Shown piece after piece: positions 44,701 to 52,367 of a DNA stretch of 60,427 nucleotides. Source of the stretch: Lachnospiraceae bacterium. Lineage in GTDB: Bacteria > Bacillota > Clostridia > Lachnospirales > Lachnospiraceae. The position numbers and the translations under genes were made by a program. The DNA lies in the NCBI GenBank assembly GCA_003979345.1, contig RYVZ01000021.1, positions 1 through 60,427 of the forward strand. The letters run 5' to 3'. How positions within the stretch are numbered: the first letter of the stretch is position 1; the number at the start of each line of letters is the position of its first letter. The notes under the pieces were generated by a model. That model was not told the origin of the DNA and did not search any database. It saw nothing but the letters and a program-made list of their open reading frames with translations.

Positions 44701-45837
44701 GGTATGATCGAGATTGCGAAAAAGAATCCCGGCGGCGGGCAGCAGCTTGCCGACTGTCTTGATAAAATGGAATCTTCCTCGCGTTATCTGCTGGGACTGA
44801 TCAACGATGTGATCGACATATCCACGATCGAGAGCGGCAGACTTGAGTTCCGTGAAGAGGCTTTTTCGATCAGACAGCTGATGGACACGATCGACGTCAT
44901 GTACCGGCCGGACGCGGAACGCAAGAAGATTCATTTTGACATTCATATCTATCCAATGAAAGCGGAACGGGTATCCGGAGACTTCCTGCATATGCGCAAG
45001 GTGATTGGGAACCTGGTTTCCAATGCAGTAAAATATACGCCCGAGGGCGGCAGGGTACTGATCAATGCTGAGCAGCTTCCGGCTGAGAACGATGCGGTCT
45101 CTAATTATCGTTTCTCGGTGATCGATAATGGGATCGGTATTTCACGGGAATTTATGGATCGCATCTTTGAGCCCTTTGCAAAAGGAGATGATTCTGCATC
45201 CGGTGAGTTGAACGGGACAGGGTTAGGACTTGCGATCGTGCATTCGCTTGTGGAAAAAATGAACGGAAATTTAGAAGTGCAGAGCGAACCGATGCGCGGA
45301 AGCTGTTTTACCGTGCTTGTCCCGATGAAAAAAGCGGACTCAGTAGAGGAGACGCGGCAGGGAGAACCGTTCGGCGGTATGAAAAAATCAAAGGAAGAGG
45401 GCGGTACGGAACGTTTTGAAGGCTGCCGAATCCTGCTCGTGGATGATAACGAATTAAACCGTGAAATCGCCGCCGAACTGCTTGGCGGGATCTCGCTTGA
45501 GGTCGAGACTGCCGTCAACGGAAAGGAGGCATGGGAGCTTGTCCGGGACAAACCGGACGGTTATTTTGATCTGATCCTGATGGATATTCAGATGCCGGTC
45601 ATGAACGGTTATGAGGCGGCGTCCGCCATCCGCGGGATTGGAAGTCATTATGCCGCGCATCTTCCGATCATTGCCATGACGGCGAATGCACTGGCCGGGG
45701 ATATCAAAAAATCAATTGACAGCGGCATGAACGAGCATATTACAAAACCGATCAATATGCAGATCATGACGGCTGTATTGAAACAGTGGCTTCCGAAAAA
45801 GACGAATGTTCCGACAGACGGGATATGGCGGGTCTGA
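41740..45837 (+). CDS. Hybrid histidine kinase with degenerate HD-GYP domain and receiver
   Basis: A 1365-aa soluble signalling protein, no membrane segment seen. Residues 1-460 are helical and unrecognised, possibly TPR-like. About 460-600 resemble an HD-GYP domain: HHKSYDGKTGYP (549-560) keeps the GYP motif, but the metal-binding HD is FD (496-497), so phosphodiesterase activity is doubtful. About 690-950 may hold PAS/GAF-like sensors. Then come HisKA (SHNIRTPMNG, His977), HATPase_c (NLVSNAVKYTPEGG, GTGLGLAI) and a receiver with Asp1282 (LILMDIQMP). A strong AAAGGAGGAGG precedes the ATG. Histidine kinase output with a c-di-GMP-related sensing module is my inference. Confidence 0.85.
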   Translation: MISAEDIADFYARYKQNLKAEAGIVNDLLSARDQEIWVEKLKRKRRSMRYLYIENEALLNVYVRPFLDENALNDELAEEFLHQIHAASGESCEDDLAFREVAETLRRYYKEKYDVSGSRDEHAYTNYLWACSILGAYYNRGFEKSDGERSLACYEEIRKLRARYRELEDFELRRRVVFSFYNYAVVSRNFELVDAAGLIGLLNEALSFYEDPEVRALDGERIDFTALCRELKIHTIGNFILGHERGEVEKDILSECRRVLEDCYKESLSKNPEPYEMADGIYCAYTRCLFFLGEFDCTEYLNDYKRYCDYVIARDTFDTLPGIPFWNSRLFRVCNQHLPVIISALSEYKDEYRPAGCADAGDERTNAGAGQPDAADSAKIMAECVGQYLEILSQMPRTGCVNFVNDVTAESLLSILNRLSGSEIDFSFFIRSTIWRDEMTLIHAELVGQLARRILKEVFEQKPELLIGEYGCRNVLEVLENRERLTAFADGAAQIFDIGKIKLAGIAGKQSRRWTQWEKEKMLGHPRLGVEMIRKAPFLMPYADIVLGHHKSYDGKTGYPPEFDNTASEHRFFIELIHICDFLCSETEWMGRAAADTGRFGRCLEELRRGSGTRYQPELVELIVGEPALKGDLSYLLCAGRSRIYYEIYQRAVLNRNGEASYAKGQELQVHEAQEENAGAPDACGHIVENEDVRDLLASFAALENIGIAVMSDRKILFHADGSDVWDEKSMLRAEDWTQEKRKRHEFLFEKSGGGTVSFVFYASSWDEKRSRCAESLACACMRLLRQQDRMQKVIEHYEGEREKKDVLLDTVQASGMENESIVRVLSRDILLMLRVDMFTGESRVLWRGGRGIFDGIQSGAYEQFLKRLSGAVFEEDWSEARPRLQLDKMSRTLIEQNGVSKLELRILIERRWNWVCIDCAQAAERGMVPSVMMLTIRDIHESRQQSEQINRSLKEAYQEAEDANRAKSIFLSAMSHNIRTPMNGIMGMIEIAKKNPGGGQQLADCLDKMESSSRYLLGLINDVIDISTIESGRLEFREEAFSIRQLMDTIDVMYRPDAERKKIHFDIHIYPMKAERVSGDFLHMRKVIGNLVSNAVKYTPEGGRVLINAEQLPAENDAVSNYRFSVIDNGIGISREFMDRIFEPFAKGDDSASGELNGTGLGLAIVHSLVEKMNGNLEVQSEPMRGSCFTVLVPMKKADSVEETRQGEPFGGMKKSKEEGGTERFEGCRILLVDDNELNREIAAELLGGISLEVETAVNGKEAWELVRDKPDGYFDLILMDIQMPVMNGYEAASAIRGIGSHYAAHLPIIAMTANALAGDIKKSIDSGMNEHITKPINMQIMTAVLKQWLPKKTNVPTDGIWRV

Positions 45838-45965
45838 CAAAAACTGGTATGGTAAAAAAAATATAATTTGGCAGTTTCATTATATCCACTTGCGCGTATG
45901 ATAGGAGTAAATCAAATGACCGTCAGAAAATCATGAGGCGGTGTTCAGTACAGGAGGGTGTGGAT

Positions 45966-46919
45966 ATGAGTGAGATTGTGGAAGAAAAGGGAACCCTGAT
46001 CCAACGAACGGGGAAAAAGAAAAGCTATACGGTTCTCATTGCCGGCATGGTTTTATTGGCGGCGAGCGTGATTTTTTCTGCGTATACATATCGAAACAGC
46101 TACAGGGAATCGGTCGAATACGGGGAATGGGTCACTGAGATCAAGGAGGAGATTAAGGCGGTTGAGGCGGGAGAAGCGGAGGGAGACCTTGCGGAGCTCA
46201 ACATGTGGAAGGATCAGCTTTCTGAAAAAAAAGCGGCGAAAGAAAAGCCGTATGCATACGGGCTGACGCTTGTATTTTTCAGCATTCTTCTGACCGGCAA
46301 GGGCATTTACAATGTTGTGCGGGGCGTAAGCACTGCAAAGCCGGATATAAAGCGGCTGGCGCAGGCGGGACTTTTGGCGGCGCTCTGCTATATCGGCTTT
46401 GCTTTCTTTAAGATTGATATTCCGGTCGGAACGGAAAAGACGGCGTTTCATTTTGGCAATGTGTTCTGTGTACTGGCGGCGCTTCTGATCGGAGGATTTT
46501 GGGGAGGGCTCGCAGGGGCAGTCGGCATGACGGTCGGTGATTTAACGACCGCGTATGTAACAAGCGCGCCGAAGACGTTTCTGTTAAAGCTCCTGATCGG
46601 ACTGATCGTCGGACTGGTCGCGCACGGTATCTTTAAGCTCAGCCGGTCCCATGACAAGAAGTATATCGTTGGCGTGACGTTGTTTGCAAGCGTCTGCGGA
46701 ATGGGTTTTAATATCGTTGCAGACCCTGTCGTCGGGTATTTTTATAAAACGTATCTGCTCGGCGTGCCGCAGGATCTCGCGAAAGCGCTTGCCAAGATCA
46801 GTGCGGTCACAACGAGCGTGAACGCGGTGGTTGCCGTGATCGCGGCGACGATCTTTTATCTGGCGCTGCGGCCGGCGCTACGCAAAGCGGGATTATTTGT
46901 TTTAAGTGAACGGGAATGA
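45966..46919 (+). CDS. ECF-transporter S component with extra N-terminal membrane hairpin
   Basis: A 317-aa membrane protein. The C-terminal ~190 residues are an ECF-type substrate-binding S component (FHFGNVFCVLAALLIGGFWGGLAGAVGMTVGDL is characteristic, quoted only in part of the family pattern around residues 160-195), which would dock on a shared EcfAAT module encoded elsewhere to import a vitamin. Ahead of it are two further membrane helices (about 21-41 and 97-117) enclosing a charged coiled loop. S components are usually ~180-200 aa, so this extension is unusual. No riboswitch that would name the vitamin is recognised upstream. ATG 45966 has AGGAGGG at 8 bp. Confidence 0.75.
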   Translation: MSEIVEEKGTLIQRTGKKKSYTVLIAGMVLLAASVIFSAYTYRNSYRESVEYGEWVTEIKEEIKAVEAGEAEGDLAELNMWKDQLSEKKAAKEKPYAYGLTLVFFSILLTGKGIYNVVRGVSTAKPDIKRLAQAGLLAALCYIGFAFFKIDIPVGTEKTAFHFGNVFCVLAALLIGGFWGGLAGAVGMTVGDLTTAYVTSAPKTFLLKLLIGLIVGLVAHGIFKLSRSHDKKYIVGVTLFASVCGMGFNIVADPVVGYFYKTYLLGVPQDLAKALAKISAVTTSVNAVVAVIAATIFYLALRPALRKAGLFVLSERE

Positions 46920-46958
46920 GCGGGTTATAATAGCGATATTTCACTGCGCAATCATTGC

Positions 46959-47071
46959 AATGAGCCTCTAAAATCGTGGTTCGCAACCTATGCCACGGTT
47001 TTAGAGGCTCATTTTCAAGAAAACTCTAGAGGAGTTTTCTTTGAAACTCGAAAAAAGTCTTCGAAGAAGAC
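46959..47071. terminator. Tandem hairpins between convergent genes
   Basis: A 21-bp inverted repeat (46959-46979 and 46993-47013, one mismatch, core GAGCCTCTAAAA) ends in ATTTT and is a strong terminator for the S-component gene. Two further hairpins follow: AGAAAACTC/GAGTTTTCT (47018-47040) and GTCTTC/GAAGAC (47057-47071). Runs of A and T on both sides make them likely to serve the minus-strand desulfoferrodoxin gene too. Confidence 0.8.
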
Positions 47072-47078
47072 TCTTTTG

Positions 47079-47465
47079 TTATGAGGCGCAGATCTCCGTC
47101 TTCCAGAATCCGTGCAGGTTGCAATATGCATAGGCTGCAACGGCTTCATCGCCCTGTGCAACGAGAAATTCTGCTACGGGTTCTGTATCCGGAGTAAGCC
47201 GGCGGAACTGCCCGCCTTTTTTGGTTTCCAGAAAGATCCACTCAATGCTGTGTTCCGCGCTCATCGGGTGAAGTACGCTCCCGACGCGGACCTGGATGCG
47301 GTTTCCGTCCGCTTTGACATCGGGAAGATGCTTTTCTCCGGCTCCCTCGGATTTGGAACTGTCTAAGATCGTGAATGCGCCGTTTGTGCATTTCAGAGCA
47401 GTATCCATGCTTCCTGATACCAGATAAAATACGTTGTTTTCACATGCTGCAAATGTTGATTCCAT
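47079..47465 (-). CDS. Desulfoferrodoxin-type superoxide reductase
   Basis: A 128-aa protein of the superoxide reductase family, which reduces superoxide to peroxide at a non-haem iron. The centre II ligands are visible: EKHLPD, VLHPMSAEHSIEW and the C-terminal YCNLHG, giving the His4-Cys site. The N-terminal desulforedoxin-like centre I is incomplete: only one or two cysteines (FAACEN, ALKC) remain rather than four, so only the catalytic site may be functional. It is downstream of rubrerythrin and OFOR genes on the minus strand, consistent with oxidative-stress protection of oxygen-sensitive metabolism. Confidence 0.88.
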   Translation of the reverse strand: MESTFAACENNVFYLVSGSMDTALKCTNGAFTILDSSKSEGAGEKHLPDVKADGNRIQVRVGSVLHPMSAEHSIEWIFLETKKGGQFRRLTPDTEPVAEFLVAQGDEAVAAYAYCNLHGFWKTEICAS

Positions 47466-47498
47466 TCTTTTTTCTCCTTTTCTGTTATAAGGTGTTTC

Positions 47499-47536
47499 GT
47501 AATTGCCTATATCATATGATTTGTGATTGCCTATAT
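47499..47536 (-). promoter_or_regulatory. Direct repeat upstream of the desulfoferrodoxin gene
   Basis: On the plus strand GTAATTGCCTATAT (47499-47512) and GTGATTGCCTATAT (47523-47536) are near-identical copies 24 bp apart. They sit in the only gap between rubrerythrin and desulfoferrodoxin, where a separate promoter would lie, and could bind a regulator. Confidence 0.4.
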
Positions 47537-47555
47537 TATGCGTTTCGCGGCGTAC

Positions 47556-48167
47556 TTATCTGCAGTTATCGCCGCCCGCAAACGGGGACAGCTCAAGGCG
47601 GATAAAATAGCCCTGATCGTGGTCGCAGACAGGGCATTTTTTAGGCGCTGCTTCGCATTCATAGATATAGCCGCAGTTTAAGCAGATCCATCCTGTCTTG
47701 ACATCCGAGACATAGAGCTTCTTTTCTTCCAGCCACTGCGCGAAGCGCCCGAAGCGGTCGCCGTGATATTTTTCAATCTCCGCGATCATGTGGAACGATG
47801 CCGCGACGCGCGCAAACCCTTCTTCTTTCGCTTTGTCTCCGAAGCGCTTGTACACATCGTCGTGTTCCTCGTATTCGTTATGCTGCGCCATGCGGAGCAG
47901 TTTCGCGAGGTCGTCGGTCAGGTCGATCGGGTAGCCTCCGTCAATGTGGATCGTCTCGCCCGCAAGCTCCTGTAAATGGTGGTAAAAGATTTCGGCGTGT
48001 TCTTTTTCCTGTGCGGCAGTATATAAGAATACCTGCGCGATGGCGTGTTCCTTTTGTTTTTTTGCCTCCTGTGCGCCGAAGGTGTAGCGGTTTCTTGCCT
48101 GGCTCTCGCCTGCAAATGCGCGCATCAGGTTCTCTTTTGTCTCACTGTCCTTAAAGCTGATTCCCAT
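47556..48167 (-). CDS. Rubrerythrin
   Basis: A 203-aa peroxide-detoxifying protein. The N-terminal four-helix ferritin-like domain carries the di-iron ligands (ENLMRAFAGESQARNRY, EKEHAEIFYHH, then AEIEKYHGDRF). The C-terminal rubredoxin-like domain has two CxxC-type pairs (CLNCGYIY and CPVCDHDQGYF), which bind the iron that feeds electrons in. Length and domain order match classical rubrerythrin. An AAAGGAG site precedes the ATG. It is between the OFOR genes and desulfoferrodoxin, forming a peroxide and superoxide defence unit beside an oxygen-labile enzyme. Confidence 0.95.
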   Translation of the reverse strand: MGISFKDSETKENLMRAFAGESQARNRYTFGAQEAKKQKEHAIAQVFLYTAAQEKEHAEIFYHHLQELAGETIHIDGGYPIDLTDDLAKLLRMAQHNEYEEHDDVYKRFGDKAKEEGFARVAASFHMIAEIEKYHGDRFGRFAQWLEEKKLYVSDVKTGWICLNCGYIYECEAAPKKCPVCDHDQGYFIRLELSPFAGGDNCR

Positions 48168-48219
48168 CTGATCATGACTCCTTTCTGTTTACAAAAAATC
48201 TTTCTGTCAGCAAAATCTT

Positions 48220-50565
48220 TTAGAGATACGGGTTTTCGGATCGTTCTTTCAGGCGGAGAAAACGCCTGTCTACCTCCTGCTGCAGCCCATTGACGACGGC
48301 GCTGTATTCCTCCCGCGCAAGGTGTTTTGTGCGCCCCATCATGGAGAGAAAGTCCAGTACGGGGATTTTTTTGTTTTTGGCAGCGGGGTCGTAGTTTAGA
48401 GTGGTATTGCCGTGCTCGACTTCGTAGAGCGGGAAAAAGCAGCAGTTCACGGCAGCGGCAATGACGTCCCGTTCTGATTCCGGTTTGTCGTTCCAATTTA
48501 AGGGACAGGCGGACAATGCTTTCAGATACGCCGTTCCCTGCGTTTTGGCGTACCATGCCGCCTTTGCTGCTTTCCTGATAAAATCTGCCGGATCGGATTC
48601 TGCGGCTGTGGCAACATAGGGCATACCGGTTGCCGCCATGAGCTGCGGCATGTCTTTGTGAAAAAAGGACTTGCCGTACTGCGTTTTCCCGACATGGGAC
48701 GTTGCGCTTCTGGCGCCCATCGGTGTAGAGTAGGAGAGCTGATAGCCCGTGTTCATATAACCGCCGTTGTCATATTCGAATAGCAGGAGCCTGTGTCCGC
48801 GCAGCGCCGTCCCGATGGCGGAGCCCATGCCGATGTCAAGTCCGCCGTCCCCGCTTACCATGATAAAGACGATCTCTCCGGGCGGCAGTTCTCCTTTCTG
48901 CTGTTTCCGGTAACACATTTCGGCGAGTCCGCTCAATGTCGCGGCGCCGTTCTGAAACAGATTGTGCAGATACGGGACCTTAAAACTCGTCTTTGGGTAT
49001 GGTGTTGTCACGATCATGCCGCAGCCGGTCTGAAATAACAACACGACCGGATCTTCGATTGCGCGAAGCAGAAGATTTAAGTTGACCGGAATGCCGCAGC
49101 CGGGGCAGGCGCCGTGTCCGGGGGCGATGCGTTTCGGTATTTTGATCGTGGCATTGAGCTGTCCGCCCTGTACGAATGCTTTTCCATCCTGTTCCGAAAC
49201 TTGCGTGATGCCGAGTCCGGTTCGCTCTGCGGTAAGCGGTGCAAAAAATTCTGAGCCGCAGCCGTCAGAGTGTGCGGATGTCCCGCGCTGCGCCTGAATG
49301 CCGTCAGAGTGTGCGGATGTCTCGCCCTGTGTCTGGATGCTGTCAGAGTGAACAGATACCCCGCTCTGTGTCTGGCAGGCAGAGGGTCCTGTGATTTCAA
49401 TTCCATAATAGTCAAAGTCGGGTGCCGCCGGATCATCGGCTGCCGCAAACAGGTTCAGTGCGTCCTCCACAAAAAAATCTTTCCCGCCCAGTCCGTATAC
49501 GCGGCTTTTCACCGATAGCGTCATACCTGCCCGCTGGAGCGCGGCGCGCACTTCCAAAGACAGGTTTCCGCCGCCTGCGCCGTAGCTGTCCTGACGGTCC
49601 GCCACGAGCAGATGCTTTGCCGTGCGGCATGCTTTTATGAGCGCATCGGCGGGAAACGGGCGCAGCAGATGGAGTGTGAGTACCCCGGCTTTTTTTCCCT
49701 GCACACGCAGCCTGTCCACCGCTTCAAGCGCTGTGTCAAAGGATGAGCCGAGCAGGACCAAAATGGTATCAGCGTCTTCCGTATGATAGCCCTCTACCGG
49801 TTCATAAGTGCGCCCTGAAAGCGCGGCGTATTCGGAAAACAGCGCTGGCAGTGCATGTTCGGCGTCGCTCATCGCAAGGTGGAGTTCATAGCGGTTTTGG
49901 ATCAGGTCGGGCTCGTTCATATAGGAGCCGACCGTGACCGGATGCTCCAGATCAAAAAACGGATAAGGCTCCCTGCGTATGCCGATATATCCGCGTACGC
50001 AGGCGTCGTCGGCAAACCGTTTGCAGCGCCGTTTCTGATGACTGGTAAAAAAACCATCAAAAGCGACAGCGGCGGGCAGGCGCACCTGTTCTGCCAGCTT
50101 GAGCGCCATGAGATTGAAGTCATAAACTTCCTGAGCGCTGTGCGCGAAAAAAATGATCCATCCGGCATTCAGCATAAACATGAGGTCGCTGTGATCGCCC
50201 TTGATGGACAGCGGACCGGAGATCGTACGGCATGCCACATTCATGACCATCGGATAGCGTGTCCCGGACTGTACGGGAAGCTGTTCTAATGCATACATCA
50301 GACCGTTTGCACTTGTCGCGTTAAAGACCCGTCCTCCGCCGACGGACGCGCCGTAACAGATGCCGGCGGCGCTGTGCTCACCCTCCGCCGCGATCATGAT
50401 CATGTCGGTCTGGCCTTTTGCGCGCATCAGGTCTAAGTTTTCTGCGATCTGCGTGGATGGTGTGATCGGATAATAACCCATGACGTCATAGCCGATCTGA
50501 CGCGCAGCTTCAGCTGCCATTTCGTTGCCGCTTGCATAAACGGTAATCTGTTCCTTAGAAATCAT
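48220..50565 (-). CDS. 2-oxoacid:ferredoxin oxidoreductase, fused alpha and beta subunits
   Basis: A 781-aa fusion. The alpha part (about 1-385) has GYYPITPSTQIAE and AEGEHSAAG, the pyrimidine-binding and transketolase-like regions. The beta part (about 460-781) has PGHGACPGCGIP with an iron-sulphur CPGC and the thiamine-diphosphate motif GDGG...NGGYMNTG. The enzyme oxidatively decarboxylates a 2-oxoacid to acyl-CoA and reduces ferredoxin. The linker is a 13-residue tandem repeat. ATG 50565 starts the alpha domain; an upstream in-frame TTG at 50586 is less likely. The substrate (pyruvate, branched-chain, aryl or 2-oxoglutarate) cannot be decided from sequence. Its gamma-delta partner is encoded just upstream. 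Confidence 0.88.
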   Translation of the reverse strand: MISKEQITVYASGNEMAAEAARQIGYDVMGYYPITPSTQIAENLDLMRAKGQTDMIMIAAEGEHSAAGICYGASVGGGRVFNATSANGLMYALEQLPVQSGTRYPMVMNVACRTISGPLSIKGDHSDLMFMLNAGWIIFFAHSAQEVYDFNLMALKLAEQVRLPAAVAFDGFFTSHQKRRCKRFADDACVRGYIGIRREPYPFFDLEHPVTVGSYMNEPDLIQNRYELHLAMSDAEHALPALFSEYAALSGRTYEPVEGYHTEDADTILVLLGSSFDTALEAVDRLRVQGKKAGVLTLHLLRPFPADALIKACRTAKHLLVADRQDSYGAGGGNLSLEVRAALQRAGMTLSVKSRVYGLGGKDFFVEDALNLFAAADDPAAPDFDYYGIEITGPSACQTQSGVSVHSDSIQTQGETSAHSDGIQAQRGTSAHSDGCGSEFFAPLTAERTGLGITQVSEQDGKAFVQGGQLNATIKIPKRIAPGHGACPGCGIPVNLNLLLRAIEDPVVLLFQTGCGMIVTTPYPKTSFKVPYLHNLFQNGAATLSGLAEMCYRKQQKGELPPGEIVFIMVSGDGGLDIGMGSAIGTALRGHRLLLFEYDNGGYMNTGYQLSYSTPMGARSATSHVGKTQYGKSFFHKDMPQLMAATGMPYVATAAESDPADFIRKAAKAAWYAKTQGTAYLKALSACPLNWNDKPESERDVIAAAVNCCFFPLYEVEHGNTTLNYDPAAKNKKIPVLDFLSMMGRTKHLAREEYSAVVNGLQQEVDRRFLRLKERSENPYL
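49261..49377 (-). repeat. In-frame 39-bp tandem repeat in the OFOR alpha-beta linker
   Basis: Three 39-bp units at 49261, 49300 and 49339 (plus-strand GTCAGAGTGTGCGGATGTC-like core) encode 13-residue units rich in Ser, Gln and His (SDGIQAQRGTSAH) that join the alpha and beta domains. Confidence 0.85.
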
Positions 50566-50592
50566 AATTTTTTTCTCACTTTCCAAAGTGCT

Positions 50593-51843
50593 TTATACTT
50601 CCCCGCCTTCCATTCTTTTTTCTGTCAGATAGGACTCTGAGGTGATATAGCCGTCCGCGCCGGTTTTTTCGTAATAGTCGGGGCTGCGCAGCAGTTCCTG
50701 ATTCGGCAGGAACCATTCCTTGTTTGGATGTTCGGCTTCCAGCCCTTTGACGAGTGCGTGCGTTGGACATACCGCAACACACCGCAGACAGCCTTTACAA
50801 TGGTAATAATCAAGTCCGCAATTGATCATCATTTCTTTTCCGCGGTATGTCCCTTCTTTGAATTGAAAGACCATGTCAGGGCATGTGGAATCGCAGAGTC
50901 CGCAGTTGATACATTTATCCTGCAAAAAAACAGGAATGTAGCCCTGTCTTGACGGGGACACATCGTTGATCACGCTGTTGCCGAAGTGGGGATTGATGCC
51001 TCCGGCTGGCATGGAGGCGGCGTTTGAGGAAGCTGACTGCGCGCGATCAGCCGACTCTGAACTGCCCGGCAATGCCGCGTCTGCCGCCGCAGGACTGTAC
51101 GGGCGTATGGTGTCTGCTGCTTTTGGGACGACTGGTTCAACCGGATTCGATGCTGCGGCGCCCCCCGCCTGCACGGTGTCAGATGCCGTTGAATTGCCAA
51201 ACGAATCTTGAAGCGGCGGCATCGGCACCGGGGAAGCGGCTTCATAGCCTGCGCGCAGTCCCGCAAGATTGGCGGCAAGCGCATCGGGATATTTTTTACC
51301 GAGTGTTCCGGCGCAGATTTCTTCGGCGGCGGAAAGCGGGATGAAGCCGGAGGCTTTTGCGATCGCGCCGAGCATAACGACATTGATGCGGGAATGTGTT
51401 TTGATTGCAAGTTCCTGTGCCGGAAGTGTGTAAAGCGCGCCGATTCCGGTCCGTGCCGTAAGTCGGCGCAATCTGTCGGCAGCGTGGCACGGCGCATCCG
51501 ATGTGTGGAGCACGATCACGGTATCGCGCGTGCAGCCTTTCAGTACACTTTCGTCCGACAAGAGCGCTTCATGAAAAATGCAGAGCAGATGGGGACTGAC
51601 TACCGGCGAGTGGACACGGATCTCCTTTTTTGGTTCGCAATAGCGGATGAAAGCTTTCACGGGAGTCCCGGTCTTTTCCGAGCCGTAGCTTGAAAAGCTG
51701 GCGCTGTTTAAGCCGAGACATTGAAGCCCGAGTTCGCCGATCATTTTACCGCAGAGATTGGCGCCGAGACCGCCGATGCTCTCTAAGCGGATTTCATAAT
51801 AGCCGTTATCATTGATCAGGGGGAGACTGATTGATTCTGCCAT
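50593..51843 (-). CDS. 2-oxoacid:ferredoxin oxidoreductase, fused gamma and delta subunits
   Basis: A ~416-aa fusion. The gamma part (about 1-195) starts YEIRLESIGGLGANLCGKMIGE and has FSSYGSEKTGTPVKAFIRY, typical of gamma subunits. The delta part (about 300-375) is a two-cluster ferredoxin with CINCGLCDSTCP and CKGCLRCVAVCP. Between them is an Ala/Ser/Pro-rich disordered linker of ~95 residues (SDTVQAGGAAASNPVEP-like). It supplies electrons-out for the alpha-beta protein encoded 27 bp downstream. Start is ambiguous: ATG 51843 is 13 bp from GGAAAGG, ATG 51855 only 1 bp. Confidence 0.88.
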   Translation of the reverse strand: MAESISLPLINDNGYYEIRLESIGGLGANLCGKMIGELGLQCLGLNSASFSSYGSEKTGTPVKAFIRYCEPKKEIRVHSPVVSPHLLCIFHEALLSDESVLKGCTRDTVIVLHTSDAPCHAADRLRRLTARTGIGALYTLPAQELAIKTHSRINVVMLGAIAKASGFIPLSAAEEICAGTLGKKYPDALAANLAGLRAGYEAASPVPMPPLQDSFGNSTASDTVQAGGAAASNPVEPVVPKAADTIRPYSPAAADAALPGSSESADRAQSASSNAASMPAGGINPHFGNSVINDVSPSRQGYIPVFLQDKCINCGLCDSTCPDMVFQFKEGTYRGKEMMINCGLDYYHCKGCLRCVAVCPTHALVKGLEAEHPNKEWFLPNQELLRSPDYYEKTGADGYITSESYLTEKRMEGGEV

Positions 51844-51857
51844 GAAGAGTTCCATAC

Positions 51858-52135
51858 CTTTCCGAAAGGTTTTTGTTATTTGGAAGTATGGACGTTTTTT
51901 TGAGGTTCATACCGCAGAAAATTACAAAACGATGTTTGCACTGGATCATGCAGGAAATATTCTGCCCGATCTGGCAAAAGAGTATCTGCAGAGTGAAAAA
52001 CTTGCAGAAGCAACGGACAGCCGATATGGAGCGGGCTGTATTCTTGTGCCATGCGGACAAAAGAAGTATAATAGGTTCTGCTTAAAATATATCATGGATG
52101 ATCGATCAGACTTATCCGACTTGACGGAATTTTGA
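51858..52135 (+). pseudogene. Unidentified gene remnant
   Basis: The frame ending at 52135 reads as plausible protein from about 51870 (VFVIWKYGRFFEVHTAENYK, then KYNRFCLKYIMDD), but upstream of that it runs into the OFOR gene on the other strand. It has no ribosome binding site or start of its own. I do not recognise the family. It is most likely the 3' piece of a gene cut by a rearrangement at the OFOR start. Confidence 0.45.
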
Positions 52136-52194
52136 CTTTTATCTCCTATAATGATAAAGACCGGGGCATCATAAAAAAGACCGGAGGTGTCCGC

Positions 52195-52367
52195 ATGGCA
52201 TATAAAATTTAATTGTTGATGATGAACCAATCCTGACCGAGCTGCTTTCGTCCCATCTGCAGGATCACGGCTATACGGTTTATACTGCTGGCAGCAGCGA
52301 GGAAGCTTTGGCAAAATTGAATACAAAGCCGGATCTTATTCTTTTGGACATCAGATACCATGCGTGA
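52195..52367 (+). pseudogene. Truncated, frameshifted response-regulator receiver
   Basis: ATG 52195 has a GGAGGTG site. It reads MAYKI then stop, and one base out of frame continues LIVDDEPILTELLSSHLQ, then EEALAKLNTKPDLILLDI. That is a CheY-like receiver up to the phospho-acceptor aspartate. The next residues RYHA and a stop replace the expected xMPxMDG, and the output domain is absent. A single T lost from the TTT run at 52208-52210 explains the frameshift. Confidence 0.8.

Noticed and set aside
44130..44991. Long minus-strand frames opposite the hybrid kinase
   Set aside because: Low-complexity shadows without ribosome binding sites, in antisense to a well-supported coding region.
45838..45965. 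Vitamin riboswitch before the ECF S component
   Set aside because: The leader is only ~128 bp and shows no thiamine, folate, cobalamin or FMN aptamer signature that I recognise.
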